From Triplophysa rosa (taxonomy: Eukaryota > Chordata > Actinopteri > Cypriniformes > Nemacheilidae): a stretch of 64,000 nt of DNA. The position numbers were made by a program, and so were the translations under genes. The notes below the pieces were generated by a model that saw only the letters and a program-made list of their open reading frames with translations, made no database searches and was not told the DNA's origin. Positions 22,917 through 34,880 of the stretch are shown piece by piece (within the stretch, counting starts at the first letter, position 1; the number at the start of each line of letters is the position of its first letter). The DNA lies in the NCBI RefSeq assembly GCF_024868665.1, contig NC_079900.1, positions 21,509,545-21,573,544 of the forward strand, read 5' to 3'.

Positions 22917-25330
22917 AGGAAACTTGTTTTGTAAATTTGTAGAACGACCAAGTTTAGTTTAGATTGGTTACGTTTATTGCCACATGTACATTACATTACA
23001 TGTACATTCGAATTCTTGTGCATTACGTTTGTTGCATTTGTACCATATATGTAAAACTGTAAGCAAGTGTAGCATATGGAAATGTTGGATGTTGGTCTTC
23101 AGCAGTGGGGTTGGATAAGGGTTGCCAGATGGTCATCTGGACTACTGTTAAACTATGATGTTTTGCTGGGCTGTTCCGTGACACAAGATTGCCTGAACGC
23201 CGCTTTGCATATGCGAACAAGTGCAAGCGTGGATATATCGTTCTGCCATAAACCAGAGAATTACCTCAGCGCGCAAAAACGCAGCGTGTTCCATTCACTA
23301 CATCTGGTTCACTTTAGCTCCAGCATCCCAGTGAGCTTTAACCTCCAGAAGCATGCACACACACATGCACAACACAGCGAATTAGATGCGCAGGGGGTGT
23401 GTTGCAAAAGATTTAATGAATATACTTAACTTATTGTATTATTTTTGAGGTTTAAGGGCTAATGTTTTATTTATCAATAACTTGAAATGACAATTGGAAG
23501 AACCAGAGGGAATAGCCCAGTTTCACTTTTTTAGATCTCTTCTTACTTTCATGCACTCAAGTGCTCCTCCAAATGGGGTTGTGGACTGTGATCCAAGCCG
23601 GCAATAAAACAGGAACTCGTGATGAATTTTCTTGAATGTTTTCTACATAATATGACTCAGTGCAGCTGGAGCGTACTGCTTCCCTGAAACCTTTTTAGCA
23701 CCAAAATGCAAAGTGCAGATCAAGACACTTACAGCAATTATGTGTAAGATAGTTTTGTTTAAGAAGGAGGTACTGCGGTGAGAAACCGTTTTGCAAATGT
23801 AAACTTGGGATTTGGTTTGAAATGAGCACTTTGCACCTCATTCAACAAATATACAACCTCACAACTGATGAAATAATACCAGGGATACCAATTTAACAAA
23901 TTTATTAAACTTTTTGTTTGAGTTGTTGATCCACAGAATAACCTTGGAACAACATTTTGGTGCAATACAGTTCAACCTTAGTGTATATTTGACAGCAATT
24001 GAGCAGAGGGGAAAAGAAAGTGTGAAAGAGCGAGAGCAGAGAAAAACAGGAAAGGAATGCATATGGTGTTTATAGTCACACTCGGTTAAGACTGTCAAAG
24101 TCAAAGTGTATATTTCAATTTTTAGGCAGCAGAAGGTGAAAAGAAATGCCAAAGCCTCAGGGAATGCCAGGTCTGTGTGTGTGTCAAACTAGGAGCAGCC
24201 CTCCAAACGCATGTAAAACATTGAGGTTCACCTTTAAAGGAGTCCCATAGGCAGAGCAAGGACTGCTAAAACCCTGCTCGCTGTGCCATTTCACAGAACG
24301 AAACAAAGATTTCTTTGTTCCACTGGTAAATCCAAGGAAAAATGGCAGTAATACTGTTCCATGCTGTAAATCAATCCACACAGATGGGTCACAGATTTGG
24401 GTGCAGTTTTACCTCTTGGGCTTATGGGATATCAGTCTCTGGGGTTCTTATAGTTTTGGAACGTTGCTCTGAAACCAAATGTGCGCTGTGTGGACAGTAG
24501 CTGGGCCTCGTTCCTGGATTACATAAAGTTTCTATTTCAACTTGTGCTCAATACAGTACTCAGATAAATCTAAAACCGCCTCTCAATTATTTTACAGCTG
24601 TGCTGTTCTTCGGCGATGAAACGCAGGCATTTTTACCTCAAAGGCTTGATTTTGCCTGAAAAACAACAGATGTTTAATTGCATACGTATGCCATTTATTG
24701 TAGTTTATTCTGGCCAAGATCTGAAACAGTAAGGGGTGGTAAGGCAGGCAACCGCAATTCACTTTGACACTTTGGGTAAATATGGCATGAAAGGATGCCA
24801 TAATAATAGGTTGACATGTAATTAAGTAAATATTCAAATATTTGCACAGTAGTTTCTGTGAACTCTGTTGTGTAAAGTAGTGAAAAATGTAAGCCTAATG
24901 CAGTCATTTCTTTTCACGCTAAAGTACTTAGCATCACATGGACGTACGTAATGCTTAAAGCAAAGGAAAATATATATTGCTTAAGCTTGTTTACATGAGT
25001 GTCTTAAACAAAACAATATCTTTGAAAGATTTGATGGCACAAACTTGCAAATCCAGTTGTTCATCAGAAGCATCATACATGGTTATTGTATACTTGTTTT
25101 TCTCATACAAACTGGTGACCCGACTACACCTTAAACTTAATATCAATTACAATTGAGCACATGGTTTTGGAAAGCTCTTTTATCAGATGAGATGGTGAGT
25201 GAATGTGTTAGCATTGATCTACGGCTACAACTACATGAATATCTCAGAATGATCTCAGATTTTTTTGTCAGTGGAGTGAATTGTGATCTGCTTTTGGACA
25301 CTGATGTTAGGTTTAGGGGTGGGGGCCCCT
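22917..25330. other. Intergenic, no gene recognised
   Basis: ORFs up to 117 codons (23076-23429 plus, 23859-24152 minus) show no known domain. No splice-linked conserved blocks recognised. Confidence 0.5.
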
Positions 25331-25437
25331 TACAAAAGTTTTTACAAGTGTACTATTAGTAGGCTTCTTAAAATTAAAAAGAAAACTTTGTGAATTTTTG
25401 ATGTACTACTTTTAAATATTCTTGAAATTAAGCTTAA

Positions 25438-25803
25438 GGGGTCAGTTCACCCAAAAATAAAAATTCTGTCATCATTTACTCACCTTCAAGTTGTTCCAAA
25501 TCTGTATAAATGTATTTGTTCTGATGAACACAAAGGAAGATATTTGGAAGAATGCTTGTAACCAAACAGTTCTTGGACCCCATTGACAACCATTGTTGGA
25601 AAATTGCTTTATAATTTATTTGTGTTCTGTTGAACACAAAAGAAGATATTTTGAAAATGTGGGACAGCAAATAACAGAACTGGGGCACTTTTGACTACCA
25701 TTGTCTATTTTCCTATGGTAGTCAATGGGGTCCAAGAACTGTTTGGTTACAAGCATTCGACCAAATATCTTTCTCTGTGTTTCATTTTGGGTGAACAATC
25801 CCT
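25438..25803. mobile_element. TTAA-flanked MITE, AGGGATAGTTCACCC family, full-length type
   Basis: Ends GGGGTCAGTTCACCC and GGGTGAACAATCCCT are inverted, with TTAA at 25434-25437 and 25804-25807. The inner palindromic blocks (ATTTGGAAGAATGCTTGTAA, CAGTTCTTGGACCCCATTGA) recur in copies at 38535, 48291, 59412 and 60133. Confidence 0.75.
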
Positions 25804-26256
25804 TTAAGTGTACTTGTCCTACTGACAGAAAAATCAGTAAGTTGTAATCAATCTTTTGATCAAAATTTACTTCAGACCTTCTTAAAGTACAGTTATATAG
25901 TACTATACTTAAAGTGCACAATAATGATGTTAAAGGTGACATAATCCAGGGTTTTTCGAGATCTTTATTGTGTTTTTGTGGTGCAGTATAACAGGAGTTC
26001 ACTCCTAGTTTGTGAAAAAAACACTTTATTTTTAACATATTTGACCTTAATTCTTCACCGCAGTCTCTCTTCTCACAAAACAACCAGATTTTTCCGGTTT
26101 CTGTAAAGTCCCTCCTCCCGACACGTTCTTATTGGTCAAGCTGACCCAATCTGTTGTGATTGGTCACCCGCGAGTTTCGGCTTAACAGTCTGTTGTGATT
26201 GGTCAAGCGCCCAGAGCTTCAGTTGAGAATGTGCCGCCTTCGCATGGTTGTGGCTA

Positions 26257-27344
26257 GAAGGGATACAGCTATGGCCGGAAGTGATGAAAAATCTCGCCAT
26301 AAATTACAATAAATTACATTAGCTAATGCCTACACCTAGTGTTGTAATCGAGACCACCAAAACCGAGACCAAGACAAGACCGAGACCAGAGGGTGTCGAG
26401 ACCAAGACATAGGATGTTTTATGTTCCATGTTTTATCACCCACCTACTGTAACATATTACAATTTTTGTGCAGGTAAAAATTACAACAACTAAACATAAA
26501 ACACCTGGTAAATACCCAAGATAAATTTAAGTCTGTGACCTTCAACAAAACAAAACATTCAGTGACTTAATTAGTTTCATTGCTTTTTTTATCTAATCAA
26601 TAGCAAAATAGTGTGTTGCTCAGAAATGCACAAAAGTTCAGATTTGTTCTAGATTTGTTTGGGAGTAGCCAAAATAGAACAAAAACTTTAATTTTTAATT
26701 GTGTTTTAATTGTGTTTAATTGTCTAAAACTTAAGTCACTTATTAACTCAAGGTTTATTGAATAATTATACAAAATCAACATCACATTAGATGTTATAAA
26801 ATAAAAAAACAAGATCTCATACAAGTACCTTTTTTGCAATCACATCTCGGATCTTGTGGGCCTTTGTGTGTATTCATTTTGTTGACAGATTTCTTTAAGA
26901 CAATCCCCCATTCTTCTCTTACCAGCAGTAAGAGTAACAAAAGTAACAGAAGAATCAAATAAGGAACAAGTAGTGAATGGATGTAAAACTCATGAATGAT
27001 GTTAACACATAAATCAGACAATGCACCAGCTATTTAGTGTAATTCACAGTTGTGGTCTTGACCAGTCTTGAAATAAAAACTCGAGACCACTAAGTCTGAG
27101 ACCAAGACAAGACCGAGACCAAAGACAGTCGAGACCGAGACAAGACCAAGACCACCAAAAAATTGTCTTGAGACCGGTCTCGAGACAAAGACCGGTCTCG
27201 AGTACTACAACACTACCTACACCTAGCCCAACCTTAAACCTAACCATACAAAAAAAAAAAAAATAGTAATTAACTGTTGTCAGTGTGACAAAAACTGTGC
27301 GGTGTTGAAATGCGCATGCCCAGTGGAGGTAGCTGTATCCCTTT
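26257..27344. mobile_element. Second copy of the GAAGGGATACAGCTAC MITE, split by a hAT
   Basis: The two halves, 26257-26336 and 27216-27344, match the uninterrupted copy at 5878-6084 in order, including the right-hand GCGCATGCCCAGTGG block. The break falls within the CCTACACCTA stretch. Confidence 0.7.
26337..27215. mobile_element. hAT-like element with perfect 8-bp target duplication
   Basis: Begins TAGTGTTGTAATCGAGACC; the complement of its right end is TAGTGTTGTAGTACTCGAG, satisfying the hAT YARNG rule. CCTACACC is at 26329-26336 and 27216-27223. Both ends are dense in GAGACC/GGTCTC motifs. The minus-strand ORFs inside (26597-27021, 27044-27247) are low-complexity and show no transposase domain. 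Confidence 0.85.
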
Positions 27345-27687
27345 TATAACACCTTACTGTACCTTTAGCTCTTCACAATAAACCGTAAGAATGGCTTTAG
27401 TTTCAGTTCAACACACGCATTAATCAGAAGCCTTCTTTCAAACATAATAAAGGTCTGCTAGTGTCTGAAAGTGTGCATGTGTAATTGTCAATCCTTGTTA
27501 GATATCGCAATCGTGTTTTTTCCTACTATGGCGAGGGACGTACGGAGCGGTTCCACAAATAGCAATAACAATCACGTCAGTAATGCTTTATCAGCTCAGA
27601 GCCGAGTTGGATAATAAAACAAGGAGATGGACCAGGAGACATTTGCAAGCAGTAGAAAGGACACAGAAGTGTTTTTAGAGGTATGTG

Positions 27688-27688
<1 letters not shown>

Positions 27689-27718
<30 letters not shown>
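27689..27718. repeat. (CA)n microsatellite
   Basis: Uninterrupted run of about 15 AC units. Confidence 0.9.
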
Positions 27719-27720
<2 letters not shown>

Positions 27721-27764
27721 TATCAGTGTATTACACAGAACAGCATTTCTTTCAAAAATATAAT

Positions 27765-28394
27765 GTAGCCCCCCCTACCCTTCTAGGCTTGCCTGACCTA
27801 AACTCTATAGGGGGAAGCACCGGATCCTTATTATTAGTGTCTCTCGACAAAGTATTAAATTCCCCTCTCTGTTAACTCAGCTAATAATTAAATGACCTAG
27901 AGAAAGTTTAGTTAAAGTGATTTATTTATAAACAGAATGAAATAAAATAAAATGAAGTTAACCTACCAATCAATAGAAATAGAAAGATATTTATCGGTGG
28001 ATATCCGGCATGAATAATCCCTAAAAATAGTCCATTAATAACACAAATGAAACTCAACAGGGAGATGTACAGCTGAAATAACCAATATACCGAAAAATAA
28101 ACAATATATATCCCCTAGAGAAACTTAACCCGAAAACCCTGATAGTTTCAATACACTTTACATCTTTTCACTTGGCAGATATTTTACACACACCCCCTAA
28201 CACGTGGGGGAAAGCACCATGAGAAATACAACTACGTGATAATGAATGTCCCGAACACCAACGAATTGTGAATTTAAAGAAGTATTCAATAAAATAAAAT
28301 AAAGTGGGCCCACTCACACTCGCACATACAAACCCCCCATCCCCCGCCCCCCCCAACCCCACCCCGACCCCAGCTTCCCTTAGGAGGGAGCTAC
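27765..28394. mobile_element. Solo-LTR-like or other inserted unit with 5-bp direct repeats
   Basis: A 630-bp unit with short inverted ends (GTAGC...GCTAC; TGTAG...CTACA if extended) flanked by ATAAT at 27760-27764 and 28395-28399. AATAAA signals near 28288-28300 would fit an LTR. The 5-bp repeats match LTR integrase practice, but the TG...CA ends and the target repeat cannot both be fitted exactly, so the class is uncertain. Confidence 0.35.
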
Positions 28395-29001
28395 ATAATT
28401 TTTACTATGAGGCTGGTTTTTACACACACTAGACACATATTAGTTTTCAAACACCTTATAAAAGTGAATTTTCCCAAATATGTCTCCTTTAAGTTCACTT
28501 AAAGAAATATTAGCATACGTTCAATATAAAAACTATTTAACTAGTTTACTGAGAGTATACTTCAAAATTTATGAACTAAAAGATGTGCTAAAAGTCTTGA
28601 ACTAGTAAACTGTCAATATACCTGTAAGTTTACTTCTAATATAGTTGCAGTACATACAAATACATTTGTTGTAAACTAGCTGTGCATTCAAGGTACACGT
28701 AAAGTTTACTTTTATAAACTAAAAAGTAGGCAAATTTTGTCCCAATTAGTATTAAAATAGTACACTTACAAGTACACTAGCACATCGATATTCGTAATTC
28801 TACTACATAAAGTTTACTTAATAAAATGAACTTAAAGTATATTAATCTTAAGGGCATTATTCTTGCTTTCTTCTAATAATTGGGGGCTTTTGCATTATTT
28901 ACATCATATGAATTCATGAAATGGCCACCTAGTTAAAAAATAGTTTAATTTTCTTGCAAGATTATGTTTAGAAATTTGCTTTCTTCATAATTCTCTACAG
29001 C

Positions 29002-29003
<2 letters not shown>

Positions 29004-29062
<59 letters not shown>
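29004..29062. repeat. (CT)n microsatellite
   Basis: About 29 uninterrupted CT units, followed by TCGATCGATC. Confidence 0.95.
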
Positions 29063-29065
<3 letters not shown>

Positions 29066-30480
29066 CGATCTGCTTCACTGTGATTCTTAATATTTATGAA
29101 TAATACTATCCAAGGTCAGACCTGTCGGTGAACTCTCAGCAGTCTGTAGTAGATGCTGGCAAACAGCTCAGGTCATTGCCACACAGGTCACTTGACCAGT
29201 AATTGTAAGAAACAATAAGACAAAAATGCCTACAGTACAAGCAAATCTGGATTTCTGTGGGAGAGTAAAAACAAAACTAGGGCCAAAAATACAGACAGAC
29301 AGTCCGAAGGAGGAGAGGCCCTCACAAGGAAAATAAAAGCAGGAGAGCAAATTTAATTTTAGCTGTATGTGATGCTGTAATCCAATCCCCACAGCAACTC
29401 TTTGTGCGCTGTGGAATAAGACTGTGGGCTTTGGCACCAGCCGATTCCTACTCTTGATAAAACTTCCCCTTTTTCACCCCCACAAGATGATTTTATAAGA
29501 CAAAGGCGGAGAAAAAGAAGACGGAGGCATGGGGATTGTGGGAGTTTAGATGAAAAATAGAAGCTGGTTAGAGAGATTTAGAAATACTGATGCTGGAAAA
29601 AGACAGGCAGAAGGAAAGACAAAAAAGGAAAAGAGAGAGAAAGAGTGGAATATGAGTGCAAATAGAGTTGGGCGAGAGTGAAGGGACATTTCTGCGCCAG
29701 CTGTGGCTTAAATGGGAATTTTGACTGGATGAGTCAAATGAAATTAGAGAATAACTATTTTAGTACTTCACCAAACCCAGAGACCACAAACACATCCAAT
29801 GGAACAAAAACTGAAACGTGTGACTTTACTATTAGCAATACCACAAATCTAGACTCGAGAGAGAGAAGAGCTGTAGTCCAGGTCATTCAACCTTTGACTT
29901 TGGTACCGTTGCCTCACGTCAGCTCTGTGTCTTCAGAGGAGGACACTTGGGGGTCATTGAGACAATTGAGGAAATGTGCAGCTATACAGTCTGTCCTCGG
30001 GGACAGGTGCTGAAGTGTTTAATAAATAAATGAACTTGACTGAAAGAGATAGTGCCTGAAGCTTAAACTCAAAGTAAACACAGCATCTACAGCCAGCCAT
30101 AACTTTACTACCGTTCAACTGAGGAGCGATGGCTCGCTGTTAACTATAGATCTATCTGAGAAGCTCTGGTACACGCACTGGCCTGTTGATTTGTAAGCAA
30201 AATAAGCAAAATATACAACTGTCAACTGTTCAGAGATATAATAACATTAGCTAATGTGACCTGGCTCGTCTCTGAAATACTGCAAAAAAAAACTTCTGCT
30301 GCAAGATTTCATGTTTCCATGGTAGATATGACTCTTTTTGGGGGATCTTAAATCTTATTGGCCGCTCTTTATTGAAAGAATATTAAAGATGCATTAAAAA
30401 TGTTTCATTGGTGTGTTTGGAGTACAAATTGAAGCTCAGAGAAGAATTTAAGGAGGCTTGGCAAAACATTACACACAGCA
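29063..30480. other. Intergenic, no gene recognised
   Basis: The ORF 29678-30013 (+, 111 codons) has a Ser/Thr/Asn-rich middle and no recognisable domain or splice-linked partner. I do not call it a gene. Confidence 0.5.
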
Positions 30481-30489
30481 CATGTACAA

Positions 30490-30765
30490 TTTATAACATT
30501 TATTTACATTTATTCATTTGGCTTTTATCCAAAGCGACTTACAAGTAGGAGAGCATATAAACATTTTGTCAACACGCTAAACAGTACCATTAGTTTACAA
30601 AGGTAAATCATGTTACCAGGAGAATGGCTACAAAAGTTTAGTGCACACATGTTTTGATGGTTTAATCGAGCATTAAAAGCAAATATTGTATAAATATGCC
30701 ACCACCCCCATTGGCCACTGATCAAACTGTCCATCCCAAATTTACAGTATACCACTGGTCCATCC
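30490..30765. repeat. Teleost repeat with TTTATCCAAAGCGACTTACAA core
   Basis: Contains the block 'CATTTATTCATTTGGC..TTTTATCCAAAGCGACTTACAA', a widespread dispersed repeat core in fish genomes, followed by about 200 bp of AT-rich sequence. The exact class is not resolved here. Confidence 0.5.
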
Positions 30766-30864
30766 ATGTTAATCTAGAGTGGCAAGTGATAAATAATAAA
30801 TATTCGTCTAGAAATATATTAACTTTATGAAAAACATATGATGTGAAAAACAGTAATATTCCGG

Positions 30865-31099
30865 CACACTGTAAAGATCCCATAAAAAGCGTAATTTTCT
30901 GGCAAATGGCAAACCAGAAAAATACCGTAAAATATTTTTAATCTAAAATAATGTTTTTCCTGTAAATTTGCTGTAATTCTGTAATTTTTACTTTTTTTAC
31001 ACATTTCAAAAATACGTGAAGATTTTGAAATATTTGTGAAATATTTACATTTTTTAACTGCAACAAACAGTAAAATTTTCACAACATTTTCACAGTGTA
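30865..31099. mobile_element. MITE-like repeat with CACTGTAAA ends
   Basis: CACACTGTAAA at the left and the complement CTACACTGTGAAAA at the right enclose TAAAATTT/TACCGTAAAAT motifs. Short terminal repeat only. Confidence 0.4.
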
Positions 31100-31477
31100 G
31101 ATATTTATAAAATATTGTATGAACAATCTGAGACCAGTTTCGATTCAAGCTGATCCAGGATTTATATTTTATTAATCAAGGATTCCTTTCGACACAGTTT
31201 CTAGTAACTCAATGTGTCAGTGTTTTATCAAGTATGGCAAAAACACAATAAAAGTCCACATGACTTTTGAACGCTAGTCCATTGAACGTTACTGTATTCT
31301 AATTCTTCTGTTGTCATATGCCAATAAATGGGTAAGTATTCTTCAAATCTCAAGGCAGGCCATGAAGTTCTAATTTATGTTACACTAAACACACTATACC
31401 TTTGTTTTTTTCTTCCAGATGGAAGAAACTGTTTTGCAGTATTATAAGTGTTTTGCAGTATTATTAAATGTGTCTGT

Positions 31478-31596
31478 AACCCTTTACAGTAAGATTCAAT
31501 ATAAACCCAAAATAACAATAAACATTATTTGTACATTATTTATTAATATTGCTTAATGTTTCCATAATACAATAACTGCAGTGTAAAATGTGTTAG

Positions 31597-31630
<34 letters not shown>

Positions 31631-31737
31631 TATATATATATAAATTATAGCATATATTTACATTATGTACAAATAGCTCATGATTTCTAATGCGTTAATC
31701 TGACGTTTTAATGAAAGTAACCTTATTTCAAAGTGTG
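31478..31737. mobile_element. Diverged ACACTTTACAATAAGGT-family MITE with (TA)n
   Basis: Left CCTTTACAGTAAGATT and right AACCTTATTTCAAAGTGT are degraded versions of the termini at 4558-4863. A (TA)n run at 31598-31642 lies inside. Confidence 0.5.
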
Positions 31738-32500
31738 TCATTGCATAACACAGGATTATGTTTTGGCTTTGAACAGCCGTGCTCGGTGTTTATCTCTCTC
31801 GAGGAGTGATGTGACCTGTCAACAGGCTCAAATCTTGGGAAAATACGACCCAGACAAGGCTACGTTTCGGCCAAGACGTCTGCTATTAAAACACAAACCT
31901 TCAGCAAGCTGTATTCACCTCATGACTGACACAGAACATCAACCCCCACACCTGCGGCACAGTAATGCTGTGAACTGTTACTGCACCATACGTGTTTGAA
32001 CCTGCAGCTGCGGTAGGAGACGGTAAGTGTTTTCGGCTATTTTGTCCTCACGGAGGGCTGTAAGCACAAGGTATACATCCTGTTTCCAAAGCGCTCAGCG
32101 GGACCACACTGACCCTTGAGGGCCACGCATGCACGGGGGTCCGCAGCACATCCTGGTCCTGAAACAACAGATCAGGCAGTCTGGGGGGGAAGAGCACCCT
32201 GTCTGTGGCCTAAACCATTGTGTCACTGTTTATCACTATGGATCTTTGCCCACCACAACATTCGCAAATGTCATTGTTCCTATATTTCGCCCACGCCTTC
32301 TTAGTAAACACGAGCAGAGGCGCAGGGAGCGTGCGTGTATGTTTGTTGAGGGGGCTGATCAGAATAACTGAACTGTTATCATCAAGTCTCTTATTTGCTA
32401 TTCATAATTATCTGCCTTCATGTGTACAGTCATCTTTTGTGTACACATGCCTCTATTGTAAATGTACAGTAATGCCTACAGCTAGAGGACGGTTCGGACT

Positions 32501-33154
32501 GCTGAGAAGATCATTGGTGCTCCCCTGCCCACCCTCCAAGAACTGTATACATCCAGAGTGAGGAAAAGAGCTCAGAAAATCACCCTGGACCTCTCACATC
32601 CAAGCCATCATCTCTTCACAATGCTGCCATCTGGTCGGCGCTACAGAGCACTGAGCACCAAAACAACCAGACATAAAAACAGCTTCTTCCCTCAGGCCAT
32701 CTACCTCTTGAACAGTTAAATGTTTTTACACACCGTGCAATTAATAACTCTGTGTAATAATAATTAAGTGCAATATTAATTATATCCTCCAGATAATACA
32801 CTATCTATTTTTATACAACTTTTTCTGTAAATTATATTTCATTCATTCTGCTGTATATAGCACATACCTTGTACATACAATAGTCTATTCTTATTTTCTA
32901 CTTGTACATATTTACATACACACGTAGCTTTACTCTCTATATCTTTATCTTAGGTTTATTGTATTGTATTTCTTAATTTTTTTATACCCATAGGCCCTTA
33001 TTTAAATCATCTGTGTACTGTATTCTATTGTGTTATGGTCTCTGTACTGTTGTTGCTGTTTCTGTGTACTGGATGCTCCTGTCACCAAAACAAATTCCCT
33101 GTACAGTATGTGCAAACATACTTCGCAATAAAGCAGTTTCTGATTCTGATTCAG
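32501..33154 (+). mobile_element. LINE 3' end (CR1/L2/Rex1-like)
   Basis: A plus-strand frame at 32501-32719 reads EKIIGAPLPTLQELYTSRVR, then HPSHHLFTMLPSGRRYRA and KNSFFPQAIYLLNS before TAA. This matches the C-terminal tail after the reverse transcriptase in fish CR1/L2/Rex1-type LINEs. The 3' UTR runs to a TTCTGATTCTGATTC tail at about 33138-33153, as this group ends in short tandem repeats. 5'-truncated, as expected for target-primed insertion. Confidence 0.7.
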
Positions 33155-33599
33155 CTATATGACAAAAGCTATTCTGAATGGGCATACAATAGCACTTTGA
33201 TGAAATGCATTATAAATAATTTCTTTATGGAAACTGTACATGAGCTGCAGTAGAACTGTGGATCTTTGTTAAAGATCGGATAACACACGCAGTTCCTGCC
33301 AATCTCATATTAATCTTATTTATCTTCGAAGAGTATTTCGTTTTTTTATCAAATTTATAAAGGAGAGATACAGCTGTACGATTATTTCCGAAAAAAGATG
33401 AGCTGGGAACAGGGATCCAGACTTATAAAAAACTTTCCGAAACAATTTGGAGTGCTGGGGGAGTGTATCAAGCACAGAAAGACTACGTCATACGTCCAAC
33501 TCGTTTTTTAACAAGTTGACCATGTTAAGCATGAGAAGCCAGCACGTTTAACAGTGTAAAGAAGTCAGAATGCATGACATGGCATGTTACCTCCACTTA

Positions 33600-34880
33600 A
33601 GATCTTCAGTTGTCATTGTTACTCTTGTGGGGCAAGTCCAGCAGGGAAGAGGAGGCTTTGGCCTGAAGGCATGTGAACCAACCTGGCGAAGGGCTACAAC
33701 ATCAGAGAGGAGGAAGCTAGTGGTTGAGGAGGTGCATCGTCAAGAAGAGGTTTTCAGAAGTGCAAAGGCTGTCTATCTTGCTAAACAGGGGCAATGGACG
33801 CAGTGGAAAGGTGTGGAGAGAAGAAAGATCAGCTGGAGGGAACTATGGGAGATGACAAGATCAGTTTTATCATTAGAGCAACATATGACATACTCCCATC
33901 ACCAAAGAATCTCCATCAATGGTATGGTGAGGATCCAACATGTGCCCTCTGCCCAACTCCAGCAACCCTCAAACACATCATGACAGGCTGCAATACCTGC
34001 CTGACGCAAGGGAGATATACCTGGCAGCACAACCAGGTCCTCAAGAGCTTGGCAGCAGCTCTGGAAAGCAAGCGGAGAGAGACTAACTCCTTGCCGCCAA
34101 GAGAAACCAACTCCCGGAAGGTAACAACAACGTTTGTCAGAGAAGGACAGAAAATACCAACACATCCTTCCACCAGGTTGTAAACAGGACACCTAAGCAC
34201 AGCCCAGGACTGGAAGATGCTGGCAGACATCGGCCAGAGGCTAATTTTCCCACCTGAGATCACCTCCACCAACCTCAGGCCAGACTTGGTACATGGTCTC
34301 CTTCAATAAAGGCTGCTTACCTCATAGAGCTCACAGTTCCACGGGAGAACTCAATTGAAGAGGCCTATGAGCATAAGAAGCTGCGTTATGCAGAGCTAGC
34401 GGCAGAGGTGAAGCAGCGTGGCTGGAACATTAAGGTCTATCCAGTTGAGGTGGGTTGCAGAGGATTTGTGGCATCCTCTACCATCAGAATGCTGAAAGAC
34501 CTCAGAAGCCAAGGTCAGGCCTTGCGGAAAACCATCAGAGCCATGTCAGAGGTGGATGAAAGAAGCAGCCAGTGGATTTGGCTCAAGCGTAACGACCCAT
34601 GCTGGGCCACAAGTACCTCTTGAGGGTGAAACTCGGAGGTGGTTGAGCAAAGGACATAAGCTGAGGGCTGATCATCCTGCAGCGGGCCACCCCTGCGGAG
34701 GGTGTATAGTGTTTTGAAACCCCGAAACACCCAGTGATGCAAGGGCACACTACTAAAGAAGTGTCCTCTACCCAACTGCCCCAGAGTGTTAACCTGGCCA
34801 AGATTCATCTCCCGTACAACACGCGGACCTCCCTCCACCCCCACCCCTGCATCACTTGATCGTTTACCATTCACAACAAG
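33600..34880 (+). mobile_element. Degraded non-LTR retrotransposon C-terminus with CCHC and restriction-like endonuclease motifs
   Basis: Three plus-strand frames in succession cover one polypeptide. Frame 1 (about 33640-33855) has EVHRQEEVFRSAKAVYLAK and ISWRELWEM. Frame 2 (about 33856-34183) has ISFIIRATYDILPSPKNLHQ, then CALCPTPATLKHIMTGC (a Cys-x2-Cys-x7-His-x4-Cys knuckle). Frame 3 (about 34335-34621) has IELTVPRENSIEEAYEHKKL, PVEVGCRGFVASST and SQWIWLKRND before TGA. RPDLV is found just before it in another frame (near 34275). The PD...(E)L-T-V arrangement after a CCHC knuckle is what restriction-like-endonuclease LINEs (R2-type groups) show. At least two frameshifts and internal stops make it inactive. 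About 250 bp of 3' sequence follows. Confidence 0.65.

Larger units (their letters stand above)
25934..28488. mobile_element. Candidate Kolobok-like element carrying nested insertions
   Basis: The left end AGGTGACATA and the complement of the right end AGGAGACATA pair, with TTAA at 25930-25933 and 28489-28492. The first 60 bp resemble the left end of the THAP-bearing element at 21190 (CATA, TTTTTC, TGTGTTTTTGTGGTG, TATAA in order). It contains the MITE at 26257 (with a hAT inside), a CA repeat and the LTR-like unit at 27765. No transposase recognised. Pairing ends 2.5 kb apart is an inference. Confidence 0.4.
25331..28860. mobile_element. Outer repeat of a four-level nested transposon stack
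   Basis: Segments 25331-25433, 25808-25929 and 28493-28860 share AAGTGTACT/AGTATACTT-type motifs (TACAAGTGTACTA, CTTAAAGTGCAC, GAGTATACTTC, AACTTAAAGTAT) and read as one old AT-rich repeat broken by later insertions at 25438-25803 and 25934-28488. Outer boundaries are approximate. Confidence 0.45.

Noticed and set aside
23076..23429. 117-codon plus-strand ORF
   Set aside because: No recognisable domain, and antisense ORFs of similar quality overlap it.
25616..26083. 155-codon minus ORF
   Set aside because: It runs across a MITE boundary into a different repeat; no conserved domain.
29678..30013. 111-codon plus-strand ORF with an N-terminal CASC motif
   Set aside because: A single Cys pair, no domain similarity, no splice partners; not enough to call a gene.
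33570..34183. ORFs of 137 and 129 codons read as a host gene
   Set aside because: They are successive frames of one decayed retrotransposon polypeptide (CCHC plus endonuclease motifs), broken by a frameshift near 33855.
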